A program made the position numbers and the translations under genes. A stretch of 64,000 nt of DNA from NCBI GenBank assembly GCA_964411125.1, contig CAYPJU010000029.1:1-64000 (forward strand), written 5' to 3'. Below the pieces are notes generated by a model. The model was not told the origin of the DNA and searched no databases. It worked only from the letters and a program-made list of their open reading frames with translations. Below, piece by piece: positions 44,566-54,758 of the stretch. Numbering within the stretch: the first letter of the stretch is position 1; every line of letters starts with the position of its first letter. This DNA comes from JBFIHF01 sp964411125 (GTDB lineage Bacteria; Myxococcota_A; Bradymonadia; Bradymonadales; Bradymonadaceae).

Positions 44566-46527
44566 GTGACCGTATTCAAGCCAGCCATTTTCGCCGCCTT
44601 GCTCGTGCTCGCCGGATGTACGGGCGAGGGCAATCTCCCAGTGAATGGACCGTCGAGCGACGGAACCGACAGCGGTCGCCCCGCAAAGCCGGACGTCGAG
44701 GGGATGCTGGACATGGGACGCGCGCCAGACGCCGCGACCAGCGCGGAGATGGGTTCAGGGCCCGACATGGCGCCCCCGGAGCCGCCCCGCGCTTTCAACC
44801 CCAATACGCTCGATCAGGATCGCCTTTTCACGTGTGAGGGCGACGAACCGCAGAGTAGCCTGTCACGAATCCGGAGGCTTCGGCCCGACGAGTTCCGGAT
44901 CCGGTTCGTCCCGCGCTACGGGAGCGTTCCGTATGCGCCCGACGCCCGGTACCGCTACTCGACGCTCACCGAGGACGCCCGGATCGACGACGCTTCGGCC
45001 GACCAGATGTTGACCTACGCGGTGGAGCTCGGCGGAATCGCGGCGGGCCGGCGCATCGGCTGGGGGTATTGCATGCGCCAGTCGACGCTCGATGCGCAGG
45101 GGCTCGATCGCCCTACCCCCGAGTGTCTGACCGATTGGGCGGCCACGTATCTTCTTCGCGCCTGGCAACGCCCGCCGAGCGAGGAGGAGGTCGCGCGCCT
45201 GGTGACGTACGCGAACGAGAGCATCGACGAGTTCGGGATCGAGCAGGGATTGACGCTCACCGCCGCGCGCCCGTTCCTGGCGCCGGAGTTCCTCTTCAAG
45301 GAAGAGACGGCGGCCGGCGAATCGGACCGCGTGCGGCTCGACAGTTGGGCGGTCGCGAACGGGATCGCTGCGTTGGTGACGGACATGGCCGTCGTGCAGT
45401 TCTACTACACCGGCGAGGTCGACGAGCAGCTCTTCGAGCGGCTCGATGCGCTCCGAATCGCGGCGGTCGAGGACCAACTCGGTACGGCCGAGCAGGTCGA
45501 GGCGCACGTGCGGGGGCTCCTCGACGTGCCGCTCCCGACGGAGGGGGATCCTCCGCATGCCGTTCTGCCGAGCAACATCGCGCGGTTCTTCCAGGAGTAC
45601 TTCGGACACCCGTCGGCGACGGAAGTGTTCAAGAATGGCGGCGTCCTTCCGCGCGAAGCGAACTACATCTACTACGGACCGGGGTTGTTGGTCTCGAGCA
45701 TGGACCACACGATCGCGGCGATCTATCAGCAGGACCGACAGGTGCTGCAGGAACTGCTCACGACGCGCGACTTCTTCGTACGGGCCGGTGGGAACGAGAA
45801 GTGCTGGCCGTACAACCTGTGCGACGGCGACCGGGCGACGCCCGAGCCGGTCGACGACGGGATGACGACCTTCCCCGCCGAGGAACGCGCGGGGATGTTG
45901 ACGCATCCGGCATGGCTGGTGGCGCACAGCCGCAACCAGGATGACGAACCGCACCCGGTGCATCGCGGAAAGTGGATCTTCGAGAACCTGCTCTGCAACG
46001 CGATGCCCGACCTGCCGATCACGGTCGATGCGAAGCTCCCCGATCTGCCCAGCAAAGGGGTGCGGGAGCGGCTCGAGCTGGCGACCGGGCCGGATGCAGA
46101 AGACGGGTACTGCTGGGGCTGCCATCGCCTCACCGATCCACTCGGGATCCCGTTCGAGCAGTTCACGCACTACGGTCGTTTCCGAACCGAGGAGCGAACA
46201 CCGGACGGCACGATCGTGCCGGTCGACCCGTCGACCACGCTCGTCGTGACGGGCGACCCGGCGCTCGACGGAAAGACGGTCGCGAACGCGACGGAGCTCG
46301 CCGAGCTCCTGGCGAACAGCGAACGGGTGGAGGGTTGCTTCGTGCGAAACGCTTTCCGCTACTTCGCAGGACGAAACGAGACCTACGAGGACTCGTGCAC
46401 GCTCGCGAGCATGCGGGATGCATACCGCGACAACGACGGATCTTTCCGTGAAATGCTGGTGGCGCTGGCGACGAGCGATGCATTTCTCTACCGCCATCCC
46501 CATGACGATACCGAGGAATCCCCATGA
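44566..46527 (+). CDS. DUF1592/DUF1588 lipoprotein with c-type haem motif
   Basis: A 653-residue lipoprotein (lipobox VLAGC, Cys18) with an Asp/Pro/Met-rich linker to residue 75, then domains typical of DUF1592/DUF1588/DUF1585 proteins: EEEVARLVTYANESIDEFGIEQGL and AARPFLAPEFLFKEE, then LTHPAWLVAHSRNQDDEPHPVHRGKWIFENLLC. GYCWGCHRLTDPLGIPFEQF contains a CxxCH (Cys516/Cys519/His520), the covalent haem c motif. Such proteins are paired with DUF1552 partners in Planctomycetes and Myxococcota and are thought to be periplasmic or secreted cytochromes with an unknown oxidative role. GTG start. The stop overlaps the DUF1552 start by 4 nt. Confidence 0.85.
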   Translation: MTVFKPAIFAALLVLAGCTGEGNLPVNGPSSDGTDSGRPAKPDVEGMLDMGRAPDAATSAEMGSGPDMAPPEPPRAFNPNTLDQDRLFTCEGDEPQSSLSRIRRLRPDEFRIRFVPRYGSVPYAPDARYRYSTLTEDARIDDASADQMLTYAVELGGIAAGRRIGWGYCMRQSTLDAQGLDRPTPECLTDWAATYLLRAWQRPPSEEEVARLVTYANESIDEFGIEQGLTLTAARPFLAPEFLFKEETAAGESDRVRLDSWAVANGIAALVTDMAVVQFYYTGEVDEQLFERLDALRIAAVEDQLGTAEQVEAHVRGLLDVPLPTEGDPPHAVLPSNIARFFQEYFGHPSATEVFKNGGVLPREANYIYYGPGLLVSSMDHTIAAIYQQDRQVLQELLTTRDFFVRAGGNEKCWPYNLCDGDRATPEPVDDGMTTFPAEERAGMLTHPAWLVAHSRNQDDEPHPVHRGKWIFENLLCNAMPDLPITVDAKLPDLPSKGVRERLELATGPDAEDGYCWGCHRLTDPLGIPFEQFTHYGRFRTEERTPDGTIVPVDPSTTLVVTGDPALDGKTVANATELAELLANSERVEGCFVRNAFRYFAGRNETYEDSCTLASMRDAYRDNDGSFREMLVALATSDAFLYRHPHDDTEESP

Positions 46528-47981
46528 GCCGCTCGTTCGACCGTCGCACCTTTCTCAAGGGTCTGTCGCTCGGCGCAGGGGGGCTCGTCCTCGCGCCGAT
46601 CCTTCGTCAGCTCGAAGCCCACGCCGCCGGCGCGGAGCCGTGCCCGCGGATCGTCATCCTCGTCGAAGGCGACTGCCTGAACACGCGCCGGTTCACCTCG
46701 CCCGAGGTTCTCGCGGCGCTGACGCAGTTGCGCGCGGACGCGGGGCTGAACGGCGAGGCCGAGGCGAACGCGTCGGCGTACATCAACGAGACGCCGCTGG
46801 AGGTGGGGAACCCGACGCTTCCGGTCGGTTTCGCGCCGCTGCAGCCCTATGCTGACCACCTCGTCACGATCCAGGGGCTGTCGAACGAGATCGCCGGACG
46901 GGGAGGTGGGAGCCACTCGGGGGGGTACGGAGCGCTGAGCTGCTCGAACGCGACGCGTGACGTCCCGACCGCAGCCACGATCGATACGATCCTCGGGAAT
47001 CTGCTGGGGCAAGAGCGTGTGTTTCCGCGGCTGGCGCTCGGCTCGGTCGAGTTCCCGACGGAATCGGACGGGACGCCGCGACCTCGGGATCTCGTCTACG
47101 CCATCTCGGCGTACGGCGCAGAGAACCCCGCCCCGATCTACGTCAATCCTCCGACGACCCACGACATGTTGTTCGGGTTGGTGGGAGGCCCGGAGGCGAA
47201 GCAGAAGTTCGAACTCCGCGCGAATCTGCTCGACGGGATGCGAGAAGACGTCGGGCGCGTCCGAGATCGACTCGCAGGCCCCGAGCGCGAGAAGCTCGAC
47301 CACTATCTCGGCTCGCTCGAGGTCCTGGCGGACCGTCAGTCCAAGATCGTGAGCCTGGAAGATGCGCTCGCCGCCAACCGACCGGAGGTCGCAGACACGT
47401 ACTTTTCACCGCACATGCTGGTCCGGCTGGAGGCGCAGGCGGAGCTCGCGGCGGCGGCGCTCATCACCGGGTTGACCGACGTGGTGCTCCTGGATTCGGC
47501 GGCGGGCGACCGGTACTTCTCAGCTCGCTACACGAGCCTCGGCGAGGAGATCCCTGCGAAGCACCACTTCGGTCACGGCGGATCGTTCGAAGGGATGGAC
47601 AACGGCTACTGGCTGAGCGAAGTCCACCGGCGACACAGCGTGATCGTGGCGAACCTCGTCGAACGCCTCAAGGCGGTCCCCGAAGGCAACGGCACGATGT
47701 GGGACAACACGATCGTGGTCTACACGTCGGACGGCGGCGAGACCCACCATTCGGCGTTCTACGATTGGCCGACGATCGTCCTCGCGGGAGCGAACACGCC
47801 CATCCTGACGACGCCCGGGGGTCGCAGTCTGGTCTATCCGCGGCGGGGGTCGGACAACCACCGGCAGATGTCGAACTTCTGGAACTCGATCGGCCACGCG
47901 ATGGGGGCTCCGATGGACGATTTCGGAAACGAAGGGGGCGTGCGAGTCGCGCGGGGACCGCTTTCGGAGCTGATCGGATGA
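46524..47981 (+). CDS. DUF1552 family Tat-exported protein
   Basis: A 485-residue protein exported folded by the twin-arginine system: FDRRTFLKGLSLGAGGLVLAP is a textbook Tat signal (Arg7/Arg8). The mature part shows the DUF1552 pattern, an alkaline-phosphatase-like superfamily fold, with ITGLTDVVLLDSAAG, HHFGHGGSFEGM, WDNTIVVYTSDGGETHHS and SDNHRQMSNFWNSIGHAMG. The His/Asp-rich sites suggest metal binding. It overlaps the DUF1592 gene (46524-46527) and the AraC gene (47978-47981) by 4 nt each, so the three are translated as a unit. Substrate unknown. Confidence 0.87.
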   Translation: MSRSFDRRTFLKGLSLGAGGLVLAPILRQLEAHAAGAEPCPRIVILVEGDCLNTRRFTSPEVLAALTQLRADAGLNGEAEANASAYINETPLEVGNPTLPVGFAPLQPYADHLVTIQGLSNEIAGRGGGSHSGGYGALSCSNATRDVPTAATIDTILGNLLGQERVFPRLALGSVEFPTESDGTPRPRDLVYAISAYGAENPAPIYVNPPTTHDMLFGLVGGPEAKQKFELRANLLDGMREDVGRVRDRLAGPEREKLDHYLGSLEVLADRQSKIVSLEDALAANRPEVADTYFSPHMLVRLEAQAELAAAALITGLTDVVLLDSAAGDRYFSARYTSLGEEIPAKHHFGHGGSFEGMDNGYWLSEVHRRHSVIVANLVERLKAVPEGNGTMWDNTIVVYTSDGGETHHSAFYDWPTIVLAGANTPILTTPGGRSLVYPRRGSDNHRQMSNFWNSIGHAMGAPMDDFGNEGGVRVARGPLSELIG

Positions 47982-49003
47982 GGCCGTCGACCCGGACGCT
48001 GTTGATGCGAACCGGGGTCCTGGCAGGTTTCGCCGATGCGTGCCGCGAGCATCGGCTCGAGGCGGAAACCCTCGTTCGCGAACAGGGCCTCCCCCGGGAG
48101 GTGCTCACCGACCCCAACCTCTACGTTCGCCGCGAGGCGATTGCGGAACTTCTGAACGCCGCAGCCAGACGGACAGGTCGCGAATCGTTCGCGATGGATC
48201 TGGTCGACAGACAGAAGCGGACCGTAATGGGCGCCCTCGCCTACCTCCCCTTCCAGGGCGCAACGATTCGGGAGGGGATCGAGCTGACGGCGCAATGCCT
48301 CAGTTACCATGTTCAAGGTATCCACCACGATCTTCGCGACCTCGGGGACGGAACGTCGGTGCTGGAAACGGAGTTCGGCCTACCTGCCGAGTCCGGTTTC
48401 CGGCAAGCGGCGGAGATGTCGCACTGGCGTACGGAAACTTTCCTCCGTGCCCTGCTCGGCGAAGCCCATCAGCCGGTCGAGTACTGGTCCGCCTACCCTT
48501 CGCCAGCGGATCCATCCCGTTACATGGCGCGTTTCGAGGCACCGATTCGATGGAACCAGCGGCGCGCCGGCCACGTCCTTCCGACCCAATCACTGGAGGG
48601 TCCTCCGCAGAAACAGCTCGGAATGAAGTCGTTCCTGATCGACCACATCCAGGGCACCGCACAGGCGTCCCCCGCGGCGGACGATCCGGCTGACGAGATA
48701 CGGTCGATCATTCGATCGTTCATCGGGGAGGCGCGCCCTACCCTTCAGACAGTCTCGGCAGCCGCCGGAATCCATCCGCGCGACCTCCAGCGCCAACTCA
48801 GCGAGCTGGATTCGTCGTTCAGCGACATCCGCGATTCCGTCCATCGCGACTACGCGTGCGAAGCCCTCGTCGAGGAAGGGGTGTCCATCACGGTCCTCGC
48901 GCTCGAGCTCGGGTACTCCGAGAGCAGCGCGTTCTCGCGAGCGTTCAAGCAGTGGACGGGGTCGAGCCCTTCGACGTGGCGACGGAACGCTCTGAACGGG
49001 TGA
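47978..49003 (+). CDS. AraC family regulator with arabinose-binding-type N-terminus
   Basis: A 341-residue regulator. The N-terminal half (GVLAGFADACREHRLEAETLVREQGLPREVL) matches the AraC-type sensor of the OruR/virulence-regulator group; the C-terminal half (about 235-337) has two helix-turn-helix motifs, ending ITVLALELGYSESSAFSRAFKQWTGSSPSTWRR. It is the third gene of the overlapping operon and presumably senses a small hydrophobic or amino-acid-like ligand connected with the DUF1592/1552 reaction. A close paralogue lies at 54759-55778 on the far side of the giant lipoprotein gene. Confidence 0.9.
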   Translation: MRPSTRTLLMRTGVLAGFADACREHRLEAETLVREQGLPREVLTDPNLYVRREAIAELLNAAARRTGRESFAMDLVDRQKRTVMGALAYLPFQGATIREGIELTAQCLSYHVQGIHHDLRDLGDGTSVLETEFGLPAESGFRQAAEMSHWRTETFLRALLGEAHQPVEYWSAYPSPADPSRYMARFEAPIRWNQRRAGHVLPTQSLEGPPQKQLGMKSFLIDHIQGTAQASPAADDPADEIRSIIRSFIGEARPTLQTVSAAAGIHPRDLQRQLSELDSSFSDIRDSVHRDYACEALVEEGVSITVLALELGYSESSAFSRAFKQWTGSSPSTWRRNALNG

Positions 49004-49170
49004 AGCGAGCTGCTCACCGGCAGCCAAGGACGCAGCGCAAGCCACAAACCCCCGATATCACTACAGGTCGTCGCAAACTGTCAGACGGCTCGTCGCCGAT
49101 CGTCAAGCCGACGAGGTCGCCTCTCTCTAAGGTTCAGAGCGTACAGAAACCTGCGCGAGAGACGACGACC

Positions 49171-52100
49171 ATGAACGAACGACCGCTGGCGCCACGCGCC
49201 CTGAACTATCTGATCTCCCTGGCGATGGCGATCGCCCTGGTGGGCTGTAGCGAGCCCGACCCCTGCGACGGAGTGGTATGCGAAGCAGGGGTTTGCCTCG
49301 ACGGCGCCTGCGCCGACGGACCGTCCTGCGACGGGCCCGGATGCGGCACGACCTGCTCCACCGCCGCCCACTGCGGAGAAGGCGAGTTCTGCTCCAGCGA
49401 AGGCTCCTGCGTCGCCGACCCCTGCGTCGACGTGACCTGCGAGCGCGGTGTCTGCGAAGTTGGTACCGGTCAGTGCGTCGATGCCGCGGCGTGCAGCTCG
49501 AGCGACGAGTCGGCCTGCCTCGAAGGCAGCCGCTGCTTCGGTGGCACCTGCGTCGACGAAGCGCGGTTCTGCGAGGAGCTCGCGTGCGATCGTGGAGTAT
49601 GTTCGTTCGACGACCTCGCCTGCGTGAACGCCGACGGATGCGAGGGCGACGACTCCCTCTGCGTTCCCGGATTCTACTGCGACACCGATACATGCCGACC
49701 GAACCGATGCGACGGAGGGACGGAGTGTGCTCGCGGAGAGTGTGAAGCCTCGACGGGCGCATGCGTGAACCCTGCACGCTGCAGCTCGACCGACGAGTGC
49801 ATCGACGCGAACCTCTGTGTCGCTGGCACCTGCGTCGAAGCCGACGCTGCGTGCGGCGCCGGCGGCTGCACCGGCAACCAGACGTGCGAGTACGACGAGG
49901 ACACGCTGAAGGCGCAGTGCTCCGAGAGCCCCGACGGCTGCGAATCGGCGCTCGACTGCTCCGGCGTGAGGCAGTGCGTGGACGGCGCTTGCGCCGACCC
50001 ATCGCCTTGCTCGGCCGACAGCTTCGAGCCGAACGACGGTGCGGTCGGTACCACCGCCTTTCAGCAGTTCGCGGTCGACGATGTGCTTGCGGACCTCACC
50101 CTGTGCCCCGGCGATGTCGACGCCTTCACATTCGACTCGATGGCGGACGACGCGCAACGAGGCGTGCTCCTCGTCGAGCTCGACGTCGAGTCGGCAGACG
50201 TCGGCATCGGCACGCTCACGCTCGAGCTGCTCGACGCCGAACAGTCCGTCGTGGCGAGTTCCCGAACCTTCGGCACCGACGGCGCAACGGGTCATGCGCG
50301 GGTGGAACACGAAGTCACGTTCGTGAATTCGGGCGAGTACACCGTCCGCGTGTCGAGTGACGACATGACGACGGCCGGGGTCCGGTACGCGCTCCGTGCG
50401 GACATCCTGGACGGCGCGAGCGTGGCGGCTTGCAAGTCCGCGCGCCCGCTCGACCTGTCGAACCCGATCACCAGCAACACCCTGACCGCGGACAGCGTCG
50501 CCCTGACGACCACGTGCGGCGACTCGAACGCCGAGCTGGGAGAAGACGTATGGCACGTCACCGTCGAAGACGAGGGCGTGCTGACCGTTCAGGCTACCCC
50601 GTCGCTGGGAAGCGACATCTCTCTGTCCATCCGCACCGCGTGCGAGCGCGTCGACTCGGAACTGCCCGGCGCCTGCGTGGACGACGCCGCCGATTCCTTG
50701 CCCGAGCGGATCGCGCTCCCGGTCGTGCCGGGCGACTACGTGGTGCTCGTCGAATCTTCGGGCGCCGGAGGCGGCTCCTACACTCTCAGCGCCGTGTTCG
50801 AGCCGGTCGTCTGCGAAGACTCCGACAACGTCTGCGTCGACGAGGCGACGGCGCGCATCTGCAACGCGTTCGGTACCGGGTTCGACGTCGTCGAGTGCGA
50901 GTACGGCTGTGGCGAAGGCCAGTGCCTGCGTGACCCCGGCGACGTCTGCACGACCGCAACGGTGGTCGATCCTGCGACCGGATATACGGGCTTCATCAAC
51001 TGGTCGGACTATTCGCCCGATTACGATCCCGCGACGGGGGGATGTGTCCCCAACAACTCGATCACCAGCGAAACGGACGGACCCGACGCGGTCTACACCG
51101 TCGACCTCGCCCCGGACCACGTGCTGTCGGCCTCTCTCGCTCGCGGCAACGGTGCGTACGCCTCGCTCTACCTGACGACGGACTGCCGAAACATCACCAC
51201 GACCTGCCTGGCATCCTCCAACGTCGGTCGCCTCGACGACGAACATCTCACGTACCACAACGAGACGGGCGCGACGCAGACCGTGTTCCTGATCGCGGAC
51301 AGCGCCTCGAATTCGAGGTCCACGACAGCCGCGACCATCGACATTTCGATCGACCCCTTCCTCTGCACGCCGGGCGAATCGCGCTGCCTTCTCGATCGCG
51401 AGTCGCAGGTGTGCAACCGCGCCGGGACCGCGTACGACGCCACGGTGTTGTGCGAGTTCGGCTGTGACGGCGGGACCGGCCGCTGCAAGCGTCCCCTCAA
51501 CGACGTCTGCGGCGGGGCCATCCCGCTGGTCGAAGGGGTGGAGACGTCGCTGCAGGACCTCTCGATCCTGGCCAACGACTACGACGCCACCACCCACGGA
51601 AACTGCCCGCTCGGGACGGGTGGGCCGAAGTCGGGGGCCGACTCGACGTTCCTTCTCGAAGGGCTCACGGCCGGCGAGGTGGTGACCCTCACGATGACCT
51701 CGGACTTCAACGCGTCGCTGTGGGTCGGCGAGGATTGCACCGGCGGCGACGTCGTCGGCGCGTGCATCGCCGGGGCCGACGACCACTATTCTTCGGCGCC
51801 CGAAGTCTTGAGGTTCATCGCCCCTCGAGACGGCGACTTCGTGGTGGTCGCGGAGGCCGCGAACTTCACCGCGGGGACCTTCCGACTGAAGTACACGGTC
51901 GCTCCACCCACTTGCACGCCCAACACGACGTCAGGCTGCAACGCAGCCGGGACGGGCGTCGAGTACTGCGATAGCTACGGCGATCCCCAGACCCATCCAT
52001 GCGGATCGGGCGGCTGCGACGGTTCGACCGGGCAGTGCACGAGCCCGACCGGCGACGTCTGCGCCGACCCGATCCGAATCGCCACGGCCCCCGGGATGCG

Positions 52101-54621
52101 CACGAACGGCACCAGGACGGGCGCTCACGACGACGGCTCGGTCTCGGCGCTGAACCCGAGCGCCGGGGAACACGGGCGCTGCACTTTCGCAGCGAGCCCG
52201 GACGAGCTCGACACGATCTACGCGTTCGATCTAGCACCCGGCGACCTGCTGACGATCGACTTCGAGTCGGACTCGACGGCGGGTCGTGCGTATCTGCTGG
52301 AAGACTGCCACGGCGTTTCCTCCTGCCAGTTCAACATGGTCGGTGACGGCGTTCGCCAGTACCTCGCCGAAGACTTCGGCACGGTCTTCTTCGTCGTCGA
52401 TCACGTCTACGCGGCGACGCAGCGCTACTCCTTCGACTGGAACGTCGAGCCCTCCCCGTCGCTGGTCTGCGTCCCGGGCACCCGAGCGTGCGACGGGTCG
52501 ACGCTCCTCGAGATCTGCTCGGACGACGGTGCGACCGCCAGCTACCAGGCGTGCCCCGGCGGCTGCAGCAACCTCGGCGGCTGCGTCCAGGAAGGCAACA
52601 ACGACACGTGCGGCAGCGCGCTCGACGCGGGAACCGGGATGCACGTCGTCGTCGACCCTGCCGATTACGGGAGCTCGGTCGACGACGGCTGCGGTCTGGA
52701 GACGAGCGGCGCCGACGCGTTCTACTCCGTGAGTCTCGGGGCGAACCAACTGCTACGGGTGACTGGGATTCCGTCCGACGTCTACGACGACGCCGCGGTG
52801 TACGTCTTCACCGACTGCGCAGACGTAAACGGCAGTTGCCTCGCGGGGATGCAAATGCAGACCGGCGACGACACGGCGGAGGTATTCTACCTCGCCACGC
52901 AGGCCGAGACCGTGTTGGTGGGCCTCGACACGGATTCGAGCGCGGACGACGACCCGTTCTACTACGCGATCGAAATCCTCCCCCCCGAATGCTCCGACGC
53001 CGACCCGGTCGTCTGCAACGCGGCCGGCGATGGTGTCGAGTACTGCCAGAATAGCCTGAAACGAACCTACGACTGCGCCGGTCCGTGCAGCGCCGGCGTG
53101 TGCCAGGCGCCGACGGGCGACACTTGTTGGGACTCGTTCGACCTCGCTCAGGAGACTTCTCCGTTGATCCGTTCCTGGAAGGATTCGACGCCGCTCGTCA
53201 ACGCGGGTTCCGGGCTCGCCGGCGCGTGCGCGTTCGACGACTACGGAGCGGGCGCTGGCCAGGAGCACGTGTATCGCATCGACCTCGCCGCGGGTGATCT
53301 GCTGCACGTCGCGGAGACCTCGACGGTCTCGACGGTGCTCTACCTGGTCGGCGACTGCCTGGCGCCGCAGAGCACGTGCCTCGTGAACGACCGCAACACC
53401 GAAGCGATCTCGTACCACGCCCGGGCTGCCGAGACGGTGTTCCTCGTCGTGGACCGCACGTCGACGCAGCCGACTGTCCTGGACTACACGCTGGAATGGG
53501 CGATCACGCAGGGGTCGACCTGCGCGCCAGGACAATCCTACTGCGTAGACGCGTCGACGGCGTCCGTCTGCCTGGACGGCGTCAACTCCACCGGGCCCTA
53601 TGCGTGCGCCAACGGGTGTGTCGACGGCTCGTGCCTCGAAGACGCCTCGATGGACGCTTGCTCGACGGCGCCGACGCTCTCAGCGGGGGGCGGCATCAGC
53701 CTCCTCTACGACGCGTCGGATTTCGCGGACGACATCTCGACGAGCTGTGCCGGCGGCATCACCACGCCCGGCCCCGACCTCTTCTTCCGCGTCGACCTTC
53801 AGGCGCGCGACATCGTGCGCGCTCGATCGGTGGGCGTGGGTAAAGAATCACCGGCCCTATACTTCGTTACCGACTGCGACGAACCGGCGAAGAGCTGCAT
53901 CGGCGGCGCGCGAGGGAGCCACCAGACCGCGCACGAGGTAGAGATCGAACACCAGGCAGCCGTCGCGCAAACCCTGTGGGTCGGGGTCGACTCGGTCGGC
54001 ACGAACGACGACGAGCTGTTCCAGGTTCAGATCGACGTCCTCACGCCGAACTGTGTCCCCGGCCAGTTCGAGCCGACCTGCGACACGGCGGGTACGGGTA
54101 TCGTCTATTGCGACGCGACGGGCTTCACCCGCAGTTACCGGTGTGCAGGGGCAGGCGTCTGTGACGCGACGACGACGAACCGTTGTGCCGAGCCCGTCGG
54201 CGAAGCGTGCGTCGATCCCCTGGAGGCGACGCCGGCAGCTTCGGGCGTGACCTCGTCGTTCAGCGGCGACTTCTCGACGCTCGCGAACGACCACGACCTT
54301 CCGGTCGCCAACACCTGCTTGCCGTCGCAGGCACCCGGGTCCGACAGCGCCTACGTGGTGGATCTGCAGGCCGGAGAGACGCTCACGGCGAGCCTGGTCT
54401 CGACGGTCGTCGGCAACGAGCAAGACGTCGCCCTCTACCTGGTGACGGACTGCGCCGACATCGAGGCGGCGTGCCTCGGCGGGTCCGACGCGGCGGGGGC
54501 GAGCCCGACCCCCGAGACGGTGACATACACGGCGACGGCCGACGAGTCCGTCGTCCTGATCGTCGACTCCTTCTTCGAAAACGTCTTCGGTACGTACCGG
54601 CTCGACGTCGTCGTCGACTGA
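49171..54621 (+). CDS. giant modular surface lipoprotein with repeated PPC-like domains
   Basis: A 1,816-residue lipoprotein (lipobox ALVGC, Cys26, +2 Ser). The N-terminal 30-275 region is Cys-rich with EGF-like pairs (CDGVVCEAGVCLDGACADG, CERGVCEVGTGQC). The rest is about nine beta-sandwich domains of PPC (pre-peptidase C-terminal) style, each with a calcium-like Asp-rich start and an aromatic-Gly strand. Seven pairs are separated by a conserved Cys-linker of the type C-V-P-G...C-N-x-x-G...C-x-Y/G-G-C...G-D-V/A-C. The start is ATG 49171; the frame before it is antisense-like. No catalytic site is evident. Likely an extracellular adhesin or sugar-binding scaffold. Lies between two AraC regulators and ends at a strong terminator. 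Confidence 0.85.
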   Translation: MNERPLAPRALNYLISLAMAIALVGCSEPDPCDGVVCEAGVCLDGACADGPSCDGPGCGTTCSTAAHCGEGEFCSSEGSCVADPCVDVTCERGVCEVGTGQCVDAAACSSSDESACLEGSRCFGGTCVDEARFCEELACDRGVCSFDDLACVNADGCEGDDSLCVPGFYCDTDTCRPNRCDGGTECARGECEASTGACVNPARCSSTDECIDANLCVAGTCVEADAACGAGGCTGNQTCEYDEDTLKAQCSESPDGCESALDCSGVRQCVDGACADPSPCSADSFEPNDGAVGTTAFQQFAVDDVLADLTLCPGDVDAFTFDSMADDAQRGVLLVELDVESADVGIGTLTLELLDAEQSVVASSRTFGTDGATGHARVEHEVTFVNSGEYTVRVSSDDMTTAGVRYALRADILDGASVAACKSARPLDLSNPITSNTLTADSVALTTTCGDSNAELGEDVWHVTVEDEGVLTVQATPSLGSDISLSIRTACERVDSELPGACVDDAADSLPERIALPVVPGDYVVLVESSGAGGGSYTLSAVFEPVVCEDSDNVCVDEATARICNAFGTGFDVVECEYGCGEGQCLRDPGDVCTTATVVDPATGYTGFINWSDYSPDYDPATGGCVPNNSITSETDGPDAVYTVDLAPDHVLSASLARGNGAYASLYLTTDCRNITTTCLASSNVGRLDDEHLTYHNETGATQTVFLIADSASNSRSTTAATIDISIDPFLCTPGESRCLLDRESQVCNRAGTAYDATVLCEFGCDGGTGRCKRPLNDVCGGAIPLVEGVETSLQDLSILANDYDATTHGNCPLGTGGPKSGADSTFLLEGLTAGEVVTLTMTSDFNASLWVGEDCTGGDVVGACIAGADDHYSSAPEVLRFIAPRDGDFVVVAEAANFTAGTFRLKYTVAPPTCTPNTTSGCNAAGTGVEYCDSYGDPQTHPCGSGGCDGSTGQCTSPTGDVCADPIRIATAPGMRTNGTRTGAHDDGSVSALNPSAGEHGRCTFAASPDELDTIYAFDLAPGDLLTIDFESDSTAGRAYLLEDCHGVSSCQFNMVGDGVRQYLAEDFGTVFFVVDHVYAATQRYSFDWNVEPSPSLVCVPGTRACDGSTLLEICSDDGATASYQACPGGCSNLGGCVQEGNNDTCGSALDAGTGMHVVVDPADYGSSVDDGCGLETSGADAFYSVSLGANQLLRVTGIPSDVYDDAAVYVFTDCADVNGSCLAGMQMQTGDDTAEVFYLATQAETVLVGLDTDSSADDDPFYYAIEILPPECSDADPVVCNAAGDGVEYCQNSLKRTYDCAGPCSAGVCQAPTGDTCWDSFDLAQETSPLIRSWKDSTPLVNAGSGLAGACAFDDYGAGAGQEHVYRIDLAAGDLLHVAETSTVSTVLYLVGDCLAPQSTCLVNDRNTEAISYHARAAETVFLVVDRTSTQPTVLDYTLEWAITQGSTCAPGQSYCVDASTASVCLDGVNSTGPYACANGCVDGSCLEDASMDACSTAPTLSAGGGISLLYDASDFADDISTSCAGGITTPGPDLFFRVDLQARDIVRARSVGVGKESPALYFVTDCDEPAKSCIGGARGSHQTAHEVEIEHQAAVAQTLWVGVDSVGTNDDELFQVQIDVLTPNCVPGQFEPTCDTAGTGIVYCDATGFTRSYRCAGAGVCDATTTNRCAEPVGEACVDPLEATPAASGVTSSFSGDFSTLANDHDLPVANTCLPSQAPGSDSAYVVDLQAGETLTASLVSTVVGNEQDVALYLVTDCADIEAACLGGSDAAGASPTPETVTYTATADESVVLIVDSFFENVFGTYRLDVVVD
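50812..54235 (+). repeat. seven-copy Cys-linker/PPC-like module array
   Basis: Cys-linkers begin near 50812, 51364, 51913, 52468, 52990, 53521 and 54052, a period of about 520-555 bp. Each linker has six Cys and precedes a beta-sandwich of about 130 residues. The regular spacing indicates past tandem duplication, but the copies have diverged. Confidence 0.85.
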
Positions 54622-54654
54622 GGCCCCCCTTGTCCGCCTCCACCGGTCGGTTGC

Positions 54655-54691
54655 AACCGCCCGCGATCTGCTGGAAGATCGTCGGGCGGTT
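54655..54691 (+). terminator. strong intrinsic terminator after the giant lipoprotein gene
   Basis: AACCGCCCGCGATCT (54655-54669) pairs with AGATCGTCGGGCGGTT (54676-54691) with a single bulged base, loop GCTGGA, followed by TTCGTTACTT. Stem of 15 bp, 34 bp after the stop. Confidence 0.9.
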
Positions 54692-54758
54692 TCGTTACTT
54701 ACAGGCCGTGGGACGTGGCGGCGTCGTGGTCCGCGGTCACCCCACCCGGAGCGAGTGG

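Noticed and set aside
49081..51786. 901-residue ORF opposite the giant lipoprotein gene
   Set aside because: Same cause: low-complexity Arg/Val/Gly composition without any recognisable motif, and the plus strand has a signal peptide and a regular domain array.
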